Shown here piece after piece: positions 28,939 through 36,981 of a DNA stretch of 64,000 bases. The notes under the pieces are model-generated. The model was not told where the DNA came from and did no database searches. It saw only the letters and a list, made by a program, of their open reading frames with translations. The stretch is from JACVRM01 sp963839815 (GTDB lineage Bacteria > Actinomycetota > Thermoleophilia > Gaiellales > Gaiellaceae), in NCBI GenBank assembly GCA_963839815.1, contig CAWIWF010000003.1, positions 62,001 through 126,000 of the forward strand. Reading direction: 5' to 3'. Numbering within the stretch: the stretch's first letter is position 1; every line of letters starts with the position of its first letter. The translations under genes were made by a program, and so were the position numbers.

Positions 28939-30162
28939 ATGACCGCCGAGCTCGACATACGCCCCTGCCGCGACGTCGCCGAGCTGCGCGAGGCGATGCG
29001 TTCCATCGGCCAGTACTTCGGCTCCTGGCCGAGCGACGAGCAGGCCGAGCGCTGGCTCGAGAACTTCGAGCTCGAGCGGATGCACGGCGCCTGGGACGAG
29101 GGTCGCATCGTCGGCGGGGCGGGGGCGTTCAGCTTCGAGCTCACGGTCCCCGGTCGTCGCACGCTGCCGGCGGCGGGCGTGACCGTCGTCGGCGTCTATC
29201 CGACCGACCGGCGCCGCGGCGTCCTGCGCCGGCTGATGCGGGCGCAGCTCGACGACGTGCGCGAGCGCGGCGAGCCGCTGGCAGCGCTCTGGGCCTCGGA
29301 GGAGACGATCTACGGACGCTTCGGCTACGGCAAGGCGTCCCACCAGGGCGAGATCGAGGTCGCCCGCGACCGCACGGCCTTCGCGCGACCCCTCGAGCGT
29401 CGCGGGACGATGCGGATCGTCCCCCTCGAGGAGGCGCATGACCCGCTTTCCGCCGTCTACGACCGCATCCGGCTATCGACGCCGGGCATGTTCGCGCGCG
29501 CGGAGAGCTGGTGGCGCGAGCGCACCCTGGCCGACCCGGAGGAGCGCCGCGAGGGCGCGGGGCCGAAGCGCTGCGTCGTGATCGAGCTCGACGGACGTCC
29601 TGCCGGCTACGCGCTCTACCGGCACAAGCAGTCGTGGGACGGCGGCACCTCGACGGGCAGGCTGATGATCATCGAGGCCGTCGCCGACGGGCCGCAGGCC
29701 ACTGCGGAGCTCTGGCGCTTCCTGTTCGACGTCGACTGGATCGCATCAGTCCAAGCGTGGCTGCTCCCGCCCGACCACCCGATCTTCTTCCTCGCCGCCG
29801 AGGCGCGCCGTCTTCGCTTTCGTATGGGCGACGGGCTCTGGATGCGCCTGGTCGACGTCGGCGCGGCGCTGTCGGGGCGAGCCTACGCGGGCGACGGTGA
29901 GCTCGTGCTCGAGCTCACGGATGCGTTCTGCCCGTGGAACAAGGGCCGCTGGCGGCTTGCCGACGGGGCAGCCGCGCGGACGGATGCCGAGCCGGACCTC
30001 CGCCTCGACGTGCGTGCGCTCGGCAGCGCGTACCTCGGCGGCTTCACCTTCGCGGAGCTCGCCCGTGCCGGCTGGGTCGAGGAGGCACGCGAGGGTGCGC
30101 TCGCCCGGGCGGACGCGCTCTTTCGCTCCGACGTGCATCCCTGGTGCCCCGAGATCTTCTGA
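28939..30162 (+). CDS. Eis-family GNAT N-acetyltransferase (paralogue 2)
   Basis: A 407-residue paralogue of the protein at 6813-8048 with the same order of blocks: VTVVGVYPTDRRRGVLRRLM (acetyl-CoA loop), EPLAALWASEETIYGRFGYG, the middle GNAT-like region, and the C-terminal SCP2-like domain ending WCPEIF. A TAGGCT hexamer at 28907-28912 would give a leader of about 20 nt. The substrate is unknown. The gene is followed by an unusually long perfect hairpin. Confidence 0.85.
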   Translation: MTAELDIRPCRDVAELREAMRSIGQYFGSWPSDEQAERWLENFELERMHGAWDEGRIVGGAGAFSFELTVPGRRTLPAAGVTVVGVYPTDRRRGVLRRLMRAQLDDVRERGEPLAALWASEETIYGRFGYGKASHQGEIEVARDRTAFARPLERRGTMRIVPLEEAHDPLSAVYDRIRLSTPGMFARAESWWRERTLADPEERREGAGPKRCVVIELDGRPAGYALYRHKQSWDGGTSTGRLMIIEAVADGPQATAELWRFLFDVDWIASVQAWLLPPDHPIFFLAAEARRLRFRMGDGLWMRLVDVGAALSGRAYAGDGELVLELTDAFCPWNKGRWRLADGAAARTDAEPDLRLDVRALGSAYLGGFTFAELARAGWVEEAREGALARADALFRSDVHPWCPEIF

Positions 30163-30178
30163 CCGTCCCCGGGATGCG

Positions 30179-30234
30179 CTGCCGGCGAGCGACTCCGCGC
30201 CTCAGCTCTTCGGCTGGGAGTCGCTCGCCGGCAG
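30179..30234 (+). terminator. 18-bp perfect hairpin after second Eis-like gene
   Basis: Arms CTGCCGGCGAGCGACTCC (30179-30196) and its exact complement at 30217-30234, with a 20-nt loop that itself forms a CAGC/GCTG stem. No T-run follows. It sits between convergent genes and may act as a bidirectional terminator or mRNA 3' stabiliser. Confidence 0.6.
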
Positions 30235-30326
30235 TCGAGCAGCACACGAGTGAGGCTGGAGCGAAGGGGCGGACGAGCGCACCCTGCTCGCAGCGCTCCG
30301 GCGCTCCCGCGCCCTGCTACGCCGTC

Positions 30327-30494
30327 CTAGGCGTCGTAGGCCCCTGAGCTCACGACCGAGCGGACGTCGTCGTCGCTCATCTCGGGGTGGTGCTCGTCCC
30401 GGTGCTTCATGACCTGGGAGACGAGCTCGTCGTCGCTCGCCGCCTCGAAGTGGGTGTCGTCGTGAGCCTCGTGGACGCAGTCGAGTGCGCGCAC
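30327..30494 (-). CDS. DUF1059-like small protein
   Basis: A 55-residue acidic protein starting VRALDCVHEAHDDTHFEA and ending SVVSSGAYDA. The pattern (one early Cys, an EAASDDELVSQVMKH helix, HHPEMSDDDV) fits the DUF1059 family of small proteins, although only one of the usual cysteines remains. The GTG start is strongly supported by GGAGGT 5 nt upstream (30500-30505, minus strand). Function unknown. Confidence 0.7.
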   Translation of the reverse strand: MRALDCVHEAHDDTHFEAASDDELVSQVMKHRDEHHPEMSDDDVRSVVSSGAYDA

Positions 30495-30661
30495 AGTTCA
30501 CCTCCAGTGTCGTAGGACGGAAGGCGCACCTTACGAGAGGATCCGACCGGCTGCGCACCAGTCCGGACACGGGTCGATCGAGAGCGAGGTCGCGGCTGCG
30601 TGGAGGCGGCCGATCCGCCGGCGTCGTCCCTGCCGCAACCGAGGGGCCGCGGCCAAGCGGC

Positions 30662-30667
30662 TACACT
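30662..30667 (+). promoter_or_regulatory. -10 element of tRNA-Val
   Basis: TACACT, 11 nt before the 5' end of the tRNA. Confidence 0.4.
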
Positions 30668-30678
30668 GAGCCGCGCAG

Positions 30679-30751
30679 GGGCGGTTAGCTCAGTTGGGAG
30701 AGCACCAGCTCGACAAGCTGGGGGTCACTGGTTCGAGCCCAGTACCGCCCA
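30679..30751 (+). tRNA. tRNA-Val (anticodon GAC)
   Basis: A complete cloverleaf: acceptor GGGCGGT pairs with ACCGCCC (30744-30750); D arm GCTC..GAGC; anticodon stem CCAGC/GCTGG around loop TCGACAA with anticodon GAC at 30712-30714; T arm ACTGG/CCAGT with loop TTCGAGC. Discriminator A at 30751. CCA is not encoded. Confidence 0.95.
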
Positions 30752-30922
30752 TTCAGCCTGTTGTCACTCTGACACGGGAAATGCCCTGCAAACCGAGCAT
30801 GTCGGTGTTCCGATCGCTCGTTGAAGCGGAGAGGAACGTGACCGTCCGCTCGGCCGTTCCCGCACCCGCCCAGCGTACGACCATCGAGGGCTTAGCGCAG
30901 GGCGATAGGTGTGGCCAGCCCC

Positions 30923-30928
30923 TAGTGT
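30923..30928 (+). promoter_or_regulatory. -10 element of SnoaL-like gene
   Basis: TAGTGT about 55 nt before the chosen GTG. The 30752-30922 stretch after the tRNA holds no ORF I can support. Confidence 0.35.
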
Positions 30929-30983
30929 GCCCGCATGAGCGAAGGCCGTGGAGAGTCACGGTCAGGACATCGAGGGAGGGGAA

Positions 30984-31397
30984 GTGGCGCACGATCCCGA
31001 TCAGCTTCGCGAGTTTGCTAAGCGGTACACGGAAGCGTGGTGCAGCCAGGATCCCGAGTGCGTCGCTGCGCACTTCGCGCCCACCGGCTCACTGAAGATC
31101 AACGATGGTGCTCCGTCCGTCGGGCGAGCCGCGATCACCGAGGCGGCTCGATCGTTCATGGTCGCCTTCCCGGACATGCGGGTGTTGATGGACGCCCTAC
31201 GTCTCGACGGCGAGAGAGCGGAGTTCCACTGGACGCTCATCGGAACGAACACCGGGCCAGGCGGGACGGGCCAGAACGTCCGGATCAGCGGCTTCGAGGA
31301 GTGGACGATCGGCGAGGACGGCCTGATCGCGGCCTCGCTGGGTCATTTCGATCAAGCCGAGTACGATCGCCAGCTCGAGCACGGCGTCGGCTCGTAG
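30984..31397 (+). CDS. SnoaL/NTF2-like protein (polyketide-cyclase/ester-cyclase fold)
   Basis: A 137-residue alpha+beta barrel protein: LREFAKRYTEAWCSQDPECVAAHF is the usual first helix pair, and FPDMRVLMDALRLDGERAEFHWTLIGTNTG the central strands. These proteins bind or isomerise small hydrophobic molecules; substrate unknown. The GTG at 30984 is chosen because GAGGGAGGGG sits just upstream; an in-frame GTG at 30948 would lie before that site. Codon third positions are visibly less GC-rich than neighbours (many GAT, GCT, CGA), and the gene sits just after a tRNA, so acquisition by transfer is possible. Confidence 0.75.
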   Translation: MAHDPDQLREFAKRYTEAWCSQDPECVAAHFAPTGSLKINDGAPSVGRAAITEAARSFMVAFPDMRVLMDALRLDGERAEFHWTLIGTNTGPGGTGQNVRISGFEEWTIGEDGLIAASLGHFDQAEYDRQLEHGVGS

Positions 31398-31589
31398 CGG
31401 CGGATTCGAGGATCACCCTTAGGGCGTCGGGCGGGTTTGAGAGATGCCCAGTTAGGCCCATACGTCGTTTTCGTATTGACAACGTGTTACAGACGGCCGT
31501 TTGCGTCTTCCATCGGGCGCGCGGCAGTCGTGCGAGCGAGGCGGGCTCGATCACGAGGCGAGCTTGCCTGGGCGCTGTGACAGGTGCGT
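31398..31589. other. Intergenic stretch without recognised features
   Basis: 192 bp between convergent genes, less GC-rich than the surroundings. It contains an isolated TTGACA (31476) without a convincing -10 partner or downstream plus-strand gene. Confidence 0.4.
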
Positions 31590-34535
31590 TCAGCGCGGCG
31601 CTGCGTCCTGGAGCTCGGCCAGCCGGTCGCGCACACGCGCGCTCAGGGCGAGATTCTTCCTTTGTTCGTAGCGCTCGAGTGCCTGGCCGAGCGCGGCGGC
31701 GGCTTCGTCGCTTCGACCGGCGGCGTGCAGCACCTCGGCGAGGTCGTAGAGCGCGTCGCCCTGCCAGTTCAGCGCGTCGGTGGGCTCCGTGATCGCGACG
31801 GCCTCGCGGGCGAGCTGTTCGGCCTGGGTGTGTTGGCCGCGGCTCGCGTAGACGAGCGCCTGCACCTGCCGCCAGAGCGCCTGCGTGAAGGCGTCCTGCT
31901 CGTCGCCGAGCTCGCGGCCGGTCCGGGCGAGCGGCTCGGCCTCGTCGTGGCGTCCGAGCGCGCAGAGCCAGCGGCCGAGCATTGGGGCGAAGCTCGAGAG
32001 GTAGGCGCGCTGGCCGCGGGCCTCGAGCAGATCGCAGAAGCGGCGGAGGTGAGCGGCTGCGTCCTCGTGGCGGCCGGCGGTGGCCGCGATACGGCCGAGA
32101 TGGACGTCGGCGTAGTCGTCGCCGGTCAGCTCGCGCAAGCGCTCGCCGGCCTCGCGGGCGATCCGGTCTGCCTCGTCGAAGCGGGTGAGCATGGTCAGCA
32201 GCCAGGCGCGCATCAGCAACAGCCCGGGGTACGGGTTCCCGGGAAGGAGCGCGTCGAGGGTGCCGAGCGCCTCGTCCGCCGGCCGCGGCCCGTAAACGAG
32301 CGCGCTCTGGAGGCCAAAGAGCTGCGAGCTGTGCTGTCCGGCGAGGCGGGCGTGGCGAAGCGCCTGCTCCGACGCATGCGCAGAGTCCTCGAAGCGGCCG
32401 CGGAAGTTCGCGACCCCGGAGCCGAGCGCCACCCAGACGTGCACCAAGCCGGCATGGTCCTGCGCCTGCTCGAGCAACGGCAGTGCCCTTCGCGCGAGCC
32501 GCTCGAGCTCGTCGACGGCCGGCTCGGTCGAGACGAACACGCGGTGGAAGGCGGCGCCGACCCGAGCGAGCAACTCGCCCGTCTCGTCGCCGGTCGCCCG
32601 CGCCCGCTCGGCGGCGGCGTCGGCGATCACTGCGGCCTTCGCGCCGTCCCGACGCTTGCGCGCTTGGGCAAGGTCGAGCTCGAGCACGACGTCGAGGCGC
32701 GCCGGCCGGGTCAGCTCAAGCGCCCGCTCGAGCAGCCGTTCGGCGGCCCGTTCGTCGCCGCGCCAGAGCGCGCGGCGGCCGGCGGCCGCGAGCCGCGCAC
32801 CGGCGCGCTCTGCCAGGGTCGGGTCGGTCTGCCCCAGCTCCTGCTTGTAGCGGGCGGCCTGCTCGAGGTGGTAGCCGAGGATCTCGTCCAGCTCGACCAG
32901 CTCCTCGCCGCGCTGCTCCAGCCATGTGGCGAAGCGCTCGTGCAGCTCCGCCCGGGTGGCTTTCGGGAGCGCGTCGTAGGCGGCGTCGCGGATCAGGAGG
33001 TGGCGGAAGCGGAAGCCGTCCTCGCGCGCGAACTGCGCCCTGTCGGGCCGGATCAGCTGCCGGCGGACGAGCGCGGCCAGTCGCGGGGTCACCTGCGCCT
33101 CCTCGGGTGCGAGCGCCTGCACGGCGCCGCGGTGGAAGACCTCGCCCTCGACCGCGCCACGCTCGAGTATCCGCCGCTCGCCTGTGTCGAGCTGGTCGAG
33201 GCGAGCGGCGAGCAGCGACCGCAGGCTCGGCGGCACCTCGACCCCGGCACCCGTCTCGGCGGCCATCGCCAGCATCTCACCGATGAAGAGCGGGTTACCG
33301 CCGGCCGCAACAGCGATCTTCGCGCGCACCTCCTCCGCCAGAGCCGTTCCGATCAGGCTGGCCGCGTCCTCGCTGCCGAGCGGCTCCAGCCGCACCGCCA
33401 CCGGCCAGGAGGGGCGGCTCTCGAGCAGCTCCGGACGTGCCATGCAGACGATCAGGATCGAGGCCTCGCTGGAGAGCAGGGCCACATGCTCGACGAGGTC
33501 GAGGAACGTCTGCTCGCCCCACTGAATGTCGTCGAACAGAACGACGAGCGGCGCCTGCTCCTCGAGCAGCTTGCGAAACGCCCAGGCGATCTCCTCCGCA
33601 GACGTCCCCGCTTCCGACTCCCCCAGCAGCGAGCGGATCGCCGCCGCAGCGGCCGGATCAGATGGCAGCCCGCCCAACTGCTTCAGCACTTCCACCACCG
33701 GCCAGTAGGTGATCCCGGCCCCGTAGGGCAGGCAGCGGCCACGGACGACCGGCGCCTCGATCACAGACAGCGCCTCGGCCGCCAGCCGCGACTTGCCGAG
33801 ACCGGCATCAGCGACGATCGTGACCAGCTCGCAGCGCCGCTCCGCCTGCGCCCGCGCCCAGGCCTCGGCCAAGAGCGCCAGCTCGCGCTTGCGGCCGACG
33901 AAGACCGTCTCGTGCCGCCGTTCGGACGCGGGGCGGGCGGCGAGCAGCCGGTAGGCGGGCAGCGGGTCGCTCTTGCCCTTCAACGCCAGCGGCTCGACCG
34001 GCTCCACGTCGACCGCCTCGGCGACAAGCGCGAGCGTCGCTTCGGCGAGCAGGACCTCGCCCGGCGCAGCCGACTGCTGCAAGCGGGCGGCCACATTCAG
34101 CGCGTCACCGGTCGCCAGCCGCTCCTCCGTCCCCGTCACCACCTCACCCGTCGAGAGCCCGATCCGCCCCTCGATCCCCAGCGCCGGGAAGGCCTCCCGC
34201 ATCTCCACCGCCGCCAGGCAGGCGCGCAGCGCATCGTCCTCGTGCACCGCCGGCACCCCGAACACCGCCATCACCGCATCGCCGATGAACTTCTCCACCG
34301 AGCCGCCGTGCTCCTCGACCACCCCCTTCATTCGCTCGAAATAGCGGGCCAGCAGCGCCCGCAGCGCCTCCGGATCCGTCGACTCCCCCAGCGCCGTCGA
34401 GCCGACCACATCGCAGAACAGCACCGTCACAACCTTGCGGCGCTCGCCCGAGCTCGCGCCGAGCGGCGCAGCACACGCTTCGCAGAATGTGGCGGCGTCG
34501 CTGTTCTGACGGCCGCAGCTCGCGCAGGCCAACAC
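31590..34535 (-). CDS. Class III adenylate/guanylate cyclase - AAA ATPase - TPR protein
   Basis: A 981-residue cytoplasmic protein. It starts with a four-Cys zinc ribbon (C4, C7, C18, C21). The cyclase homology domain (about 33-190) has VTVLFCDVVGSTALG and FIGDAVMAVFG, supplying the two metal-binding Asp residues. An AAA/NACHT-type ATPase follows with VFVGRKREL and Walker A ADAGLGKSR near residue 245, and LVVLFDDIQWGEQTFLDL as Walker B. The C-terminal 400 residues are TPR-like helices (GRHDEAEPLARTGRELGDEQ). No C-terminal LuxR helix-turn-helix is present. The family is abundant in actinobacteria and usually senses unknown ligands. The start GTG has a promoter directly upstream. Confidence 0.88.
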   Translation of the reverse strand: MLACASCGRQNSDAATFCEACAAPLGASSGERRKVVTVLFCDVVGSTALGESTDPEALRALLARYFERMKGVVEEHGGSVEKFIGDAVMAVFGVPAVHEDDALRACLAAVEMREAFPALGIEGRIGLSTGEVVTGTEERLATGDALNVAARLQQSAAPGEVLLAEATLALVAEAVDVEPVEPLALKGKSDPLPAYRLLAARPASERRHETVFVGRKRELALLAEAWARAQAERRCELVTIVADAGLGKSRLAAEALSVIEAPVVRGRCLPYGAGITYWPVVEVLKQLGGLPSDPAAAAAIRSLLGESEAGTSAEEIAWAFRKLLEEQAPLVVLFDDIQWGEQTFLDLVEHVALLSSEASILIVCMARPELLESRPSWPVAVRLEPLGSEDAASLIGTALAEEVRAKIAVAAGGNPLFIGEMLAMAAETGAGVEVPPSLRSLLAARLDQLDTGERRILERGAVEGEVFHRGAVQALAPEEAQVTPRLAALVRRQLIRPDRAQFAREDGFRFRHLLIRDAAYDALPKATRAELHERFATWLEQRGEELVELDEILGYHLEQAARYKQELGQTDPTLAERAGARLAAAGRRALWRGDERAAERLLERALELTRPARLDVVLELDLAQARKRRDGAKAAVIADAAAERARATGDETGELLARVGAAFHRVFVSTEPAVDELERLARRALPLLEQAQDHAGLVHVWVALGSGVANFRGRFEDSAHASEQALRHARLAGQHSSQLFGLQSALVYGPRPADEALGTLDALLPGNPYPGLLLMRAWLLTMLTRFDEADRIAREAGERLRELTGDDYADVHLGRIAATAGRHEDAAAHLRRFCDLLEARGQRAYLSSFAPMLGRWLCALGRHDEAEPLARTGRELGDEQDAFTQALWRQVQALVYASRGQHTQAEQLAREAVAITEPTDALNWQGDALYDLAEVLHAAGRSDEAAAALGQALERYEQRKNLALSARVRDRLAELQDAAPR

Positions 34536-34541
34536 GGCAGG

Positions 34542-34569
34542 AGACTAGACCGCAGCCCACCCACGACAA
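34542..34569 (-). promoter_or_regulatory. Promoter of the cyclase/ATPase/TPR gene
   Basis: -35 TTGTCG (34564-34569), 16-bp spacer, -10 TAGTCT (34542-34547), then 6 nt to the GTG. One of the few leaderless promoters here with a recognisable -35. Confidence 0.55.
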
Positions 34570-34787
34570 CGGCCGCTGCGGCTCGCCGAGCGCTTCTCAG
34601 ACCGTCTCCATCGCCTCCTCCCAGCTACGCCCGGGACGCGTCAGCACGCTCGCTTCCTAGCGCCCTCCGTGAGACTCCCGACGAGCGGCCGCCGTCGCCG
34701 CGGCTCCTTCGCGCCCGCGTCTTGCTCTGTGACAGGCTGCGGCACCAGAGAGACCGACAGCCGCAAGCAGACCTGGAGGGCTTACCG

Positions 34788-35054
34788 ATGGCCGTGCTCA
34801 AGAGACACCATGCACCCGGCTTCCCGATCGACATGTACAGAGATCTCCTCGAGGAGGTGAGGCCATCGCAGTCGTCCGCCGACGGGTTCGTCTCGCACCA
34901 TGGAATCGCCGAGGGCGACGGCCTGACGGTCATCGAGGTCTGGGGTTCGCGCGCGCAGCACGATTCGTGGTTCGACGAAGCGGTGCGGCCGCACCTGCCC
35001 CCCGACACGCCGGAGCCTGAGTTCTTCGAGATCCTGGGCAGTAACAGCAGCTAG
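34788..35054 (+). CDS. Small dimeric alpha/beta-barrel (ABM-like) protein
   Basis: An 88-residue protein with GFVSHHGIAEGDGLTVIEVW and a final PEPEFFEILG strand, resembling antibiotic-biosynthesis-monooxygenase-type ferredoxin-like folds. The ATG has GGAGGG 7 nt upstream. Base composition is somewhat less GC-rich than neighbours. Function unknown; the 34570-34787 stretch upstream shows no other gene. Confidence 0.6.
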   Translation: MAVLKRHHAPGFPIDMYRDLLEEVRPSQSSADGFVSHHGIAEGDGLTVIEVWGSRAQHDSWFDEAVRPHLPPDTPEPEFFEILGSNSS

Positions 35055-35112
35055 TGAGACGCCGCGGCTGAGCCCCGCCGCGTCGTAGGGCGGCCGGCAC
35101 CCGCTCACGCCG

Positions 35113-35907
35113 TCAGTCGAGAGGCGCTACCCGGTCGCCGACTGCGATCTCGCCCCCCTCGAGGATGTCGGCTCGCAGGCCCGCCTTGTGCACCAGCGGG
35201 CGCAGCAGGCCGGGGCGGGTGAGCCGCTCGAGGTGCGCGCACGGCTCGGCCAGCCTGCGCCCGACGCAGGTGACCTCGCCCACGGTGAAGCGCCGGCCGA
35301 CCAGCGCGTTCAGGGCGATGCCGCTCGTGACGATGTTCCGGCGGGCTTCCTCCCAGCTCAGTCCGACGTCCGCGAGCACGCCGGCCTCGACGAGCGTCAG
35401 CTCGTAGCCTCGCCCTGGCCCGCTGAACGTCCCCCGGCCGTCGAAGTAACGGTCTCCCTCGAGCCCGCGGCCCGCCACTGCGGCCACCCGCTCGACCTGC
35501 CGGAGCGGCGCCTCGGCCGCTGCCGCGACCAGGATCGCGTCGACGACCCCGGCGCCCGTCTCGCTCCCGTACGGCGCCGCCTCGCTCGGCAGCCGGGGGT
35601 CGAGCGGTGCGACGAGCCAGCCCGCCTCGATCGCGCCGCCGCTGCGGAGCGCGCCGGCGGGGTCGTGCATCGGCCCCGACGGCGAGCCGAACATGACCAC
35701 GGCGTGGTCGCCGTCCGAGCTCCGCACACGCGCCAGCCAGGGCCCCGGCCAGGCGAACGACGCCGGCTCGTCGACCGGCACGAGGCCGAGGTTGCGCTCG
35801 GCCAGCCACTGGCCGAAAAAGCGGACGGCCTCGTCCTCGGGCGCAGGCGGCTCCGCTCCGAGGATCACCGCCAGGCACTCGCGGAGCTCCGAGTCGAAGC
35901 GCGACAT
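35113..35907 (-). CDS. MOSC-domain protein with an extra N-terminal domain
   Basis: A 264-residue protein. The C-terminal half (from about residue 125) is a MOSC domain: GLEGDRYFDGRGTFSG, ELTLVEAGVL, RRNIVTSGIALNALVG, and the conserved Cys in GRRLAEPCAHLE, followed by LRADILEGGEIAVGD. MOSC domains handle molybdenum-cofactor or other sulfur transfer. The N-terminal ~115 residues (FFGQWLAERNLGLVPVDEP, VVMFGSPSGPMHDPAG) match nothing I recognise. The ATG is supported by TACGAT 6 nt upstream, which excludes the longer in-frame extension. Confidence 0.8.
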   Translation of the reverse strand: MSRFDSELRECLAVILGAEPPAPEDEAVRFFGQWLAERNLGLVPVDEPASFAWPGPWLARVRSSDGDHAVVMFGSPSGPMHDPAGALRSGGAIEAGWLVAPLDPRLPSEAAPYGSETGAGVVDAILVAAAAEAPLRQVERVAAVAGRGLEGDRYFDGRGTFSGPGRGYELTLVEAGVLADVGLSWEEARRNIVTSGIALNALVGRRFTVGEVTCVGRRLAEPCAHLERLTRPGLLRPLVHKAGLRADILEGGEIAVGDRVAPLD

Positions 35908-35913
35908 GGCCGG

Positions 35914-35919
35914 ATCGTA
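35914..35919 (-). promoter_or_regulatory. -10 element of MOSC gene (leaderless)
   Basis: TACGAT on the minus strand, 6 nt before the ATG. Confidence 0.5.
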
Positions 35920-35996
35920 CGGCGCGGCGGTGCCCGACTGGGAGCTGGCAATCGGCGCGTGTGATGATCCGCGCACCGATCGAAGGGAGGACGCCC

Positions 35997-36560
35997 ATGC
36001 CAGTCGAGGAGGCACGCCTCGTCGAGACCGAGAGCGGGCTCGAGCCCGATGGCAGCGGATGGTTCGTCGTCAACGTGCGCGACGCCGCGTGGTACGGAAG
36101 CGAGGCCTTCGCGTCGGCGGCGCTCTGGCGGGGGCCGGACATCTCGCCGCAGCTCGGCGTCGCCGTCGGCGTGCTCGAGCCCGGCAAGCCGAACTGCATG
36201 TACCACGAGGAGTCGCAGCAGGAGGCGTTTCTCGTGATCGCGGGCGAGTGCCTGCTGGTCGTCGAGGGGGAGGAACGCCGGCTGAAGGCGTGGGACTTCT
36301 TCCACTGCCCACCCGGTACGCGGCACGTCTTCGTGGGCGCGGGCGAGGGGCCGTGCGTCGTCGTCGCGATCGGTGCGAGGCAGGACGGAGCGGAGGTCCT
36401 CTTTCCGGCCGACGAGGTTGCGCGCCGGCACGGCGCGAGCGTTGAGCGCGACACGCGGGATGGGAGCGAGGCGTACGCCGGCTACCCCGCATACGAGCGC
36501 GTCCGCCCTCCGGCTGGGCTCCCCTGGGACACTGAGCCCCCCGCGGGCGCAGCGCGCTAG
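35997..36560 (+). CDS. Cupin-domain protein
   Basis: A 187-residue protein with one cupin core: GVLEPGKPNCMYHEESQQEA (motif 1) and AWDFFHCPPGTRHVFVGAG (motif 2), giving the usual His/Glu metal ligands. The C-terminal tail (DTRDGSEAYAGYPAYERVRP) recurs in actinobacterial cupins. The ATG at 35997 has GGGAGG upstream; an in-frame ATG at 35961 lacks one. The stop codon TAG is also the beginning of the -10 hexamer of the next gene. Confidence 0.8.
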   Translation: MPVEEARLVETESGLEPDGSGWFVVNVRDAAWYGSEAFASAALWRGPDISPQLGVAVGVLEPGKPNCMYHEESQQEAFLVIAGECLLVVEGEERRLKAWDFFHCPPGTRHVFVGAGEGPCVVVAIGARQDGAEVLFPADEVARRHGASVERDTRDGSEAYAGYPAYERVRPPAGLPWDTEPPAGAAR

Positions 36561-36563
36561 CGT
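36558..36563 (+). promoter_or_regulatory. -10 element of pterin dehydratase gene (leaderless)
   Basis: TAGCGT, with TAG being the stop of the upstream cupin gene, followed by 7 nt and the GTG at 36571. Confidence 0.45.
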
Positions 36564-36570
36564 CCCGCCC

Positions 36571-36924
36571 GTGAGCGGCACCGACACAGGCCTCGCCCGC
36601 GAGCGCTGCGTCGCCTGCCGGCGGGACGCGCCGACTGTCACCGACGCCGAGATCGCCGAGCTGCACCCGCAGGTGCCCGACTGGGAGTTGCTCGAGGTCG
36701 ACGGCGTCCCGCGTCTCCAGCGCGTCTTCCGCTTCGGCGACTTCGCCGAGGCGCTCGCCTTCACCAACCGCGTCGCCGAGCTGGCAGAGGAGGAGGGGCA
36801 CCACCCGGCGCTCCTGACCGAGTGGGGGCGGACGACCGTGTCGTGGTGGACGCACAAGATCCGCGGCCTGCATCGCAACGACTTCGTCATGGCCGCGAAG
36901 ACGGACGCGCTCGCCCGCGGCTGA
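36571..36924 (+). CDS. Pterin-4a-carbinolamine dehydratase-like protein
   Basis: A 117-residue protein; the last ~90 residues are a PCD/DCoH domain with VPDWELLEVDGVPRLQRVFRF, EEEGHHPALLTEW (the signature His-His-Pro) and TVSWWTHKIRGLHRNDFVMA. It dehydrates 4a-hydroxy-tetrahydropterin to recycle the cofactor of aromatic amino acid hydroxylases, which would fit with the fumarylacetoacetase gene further along, though the two are not linked. The N-terminal RERCVACRRDAPTV carries a CxxC not typical of the family. Confidence 0.88.
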   Translation: MSGTDTGLARERCVACRRDAPTVTDAEIAELHPQVPDWELLEVDGVPRLQRVFRFGDFAEALAFTNRVAELAEEEGHHPALLTEWGRTTVSWWTHKIRGLHRNDFVMAAKTDALARG

Positions 36925-36981
36925 CCGCCTCTCAACGCGACCGTTTGGCCGCCGGCAGCCGCACGGTTCAGACTGCGCCGG

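Noticed and set aside
31476..31481. TTGACA as a promoter -35
   Set aside because: No -10 at a sensible distance and no plus-strand gene follows for over 3 kb.
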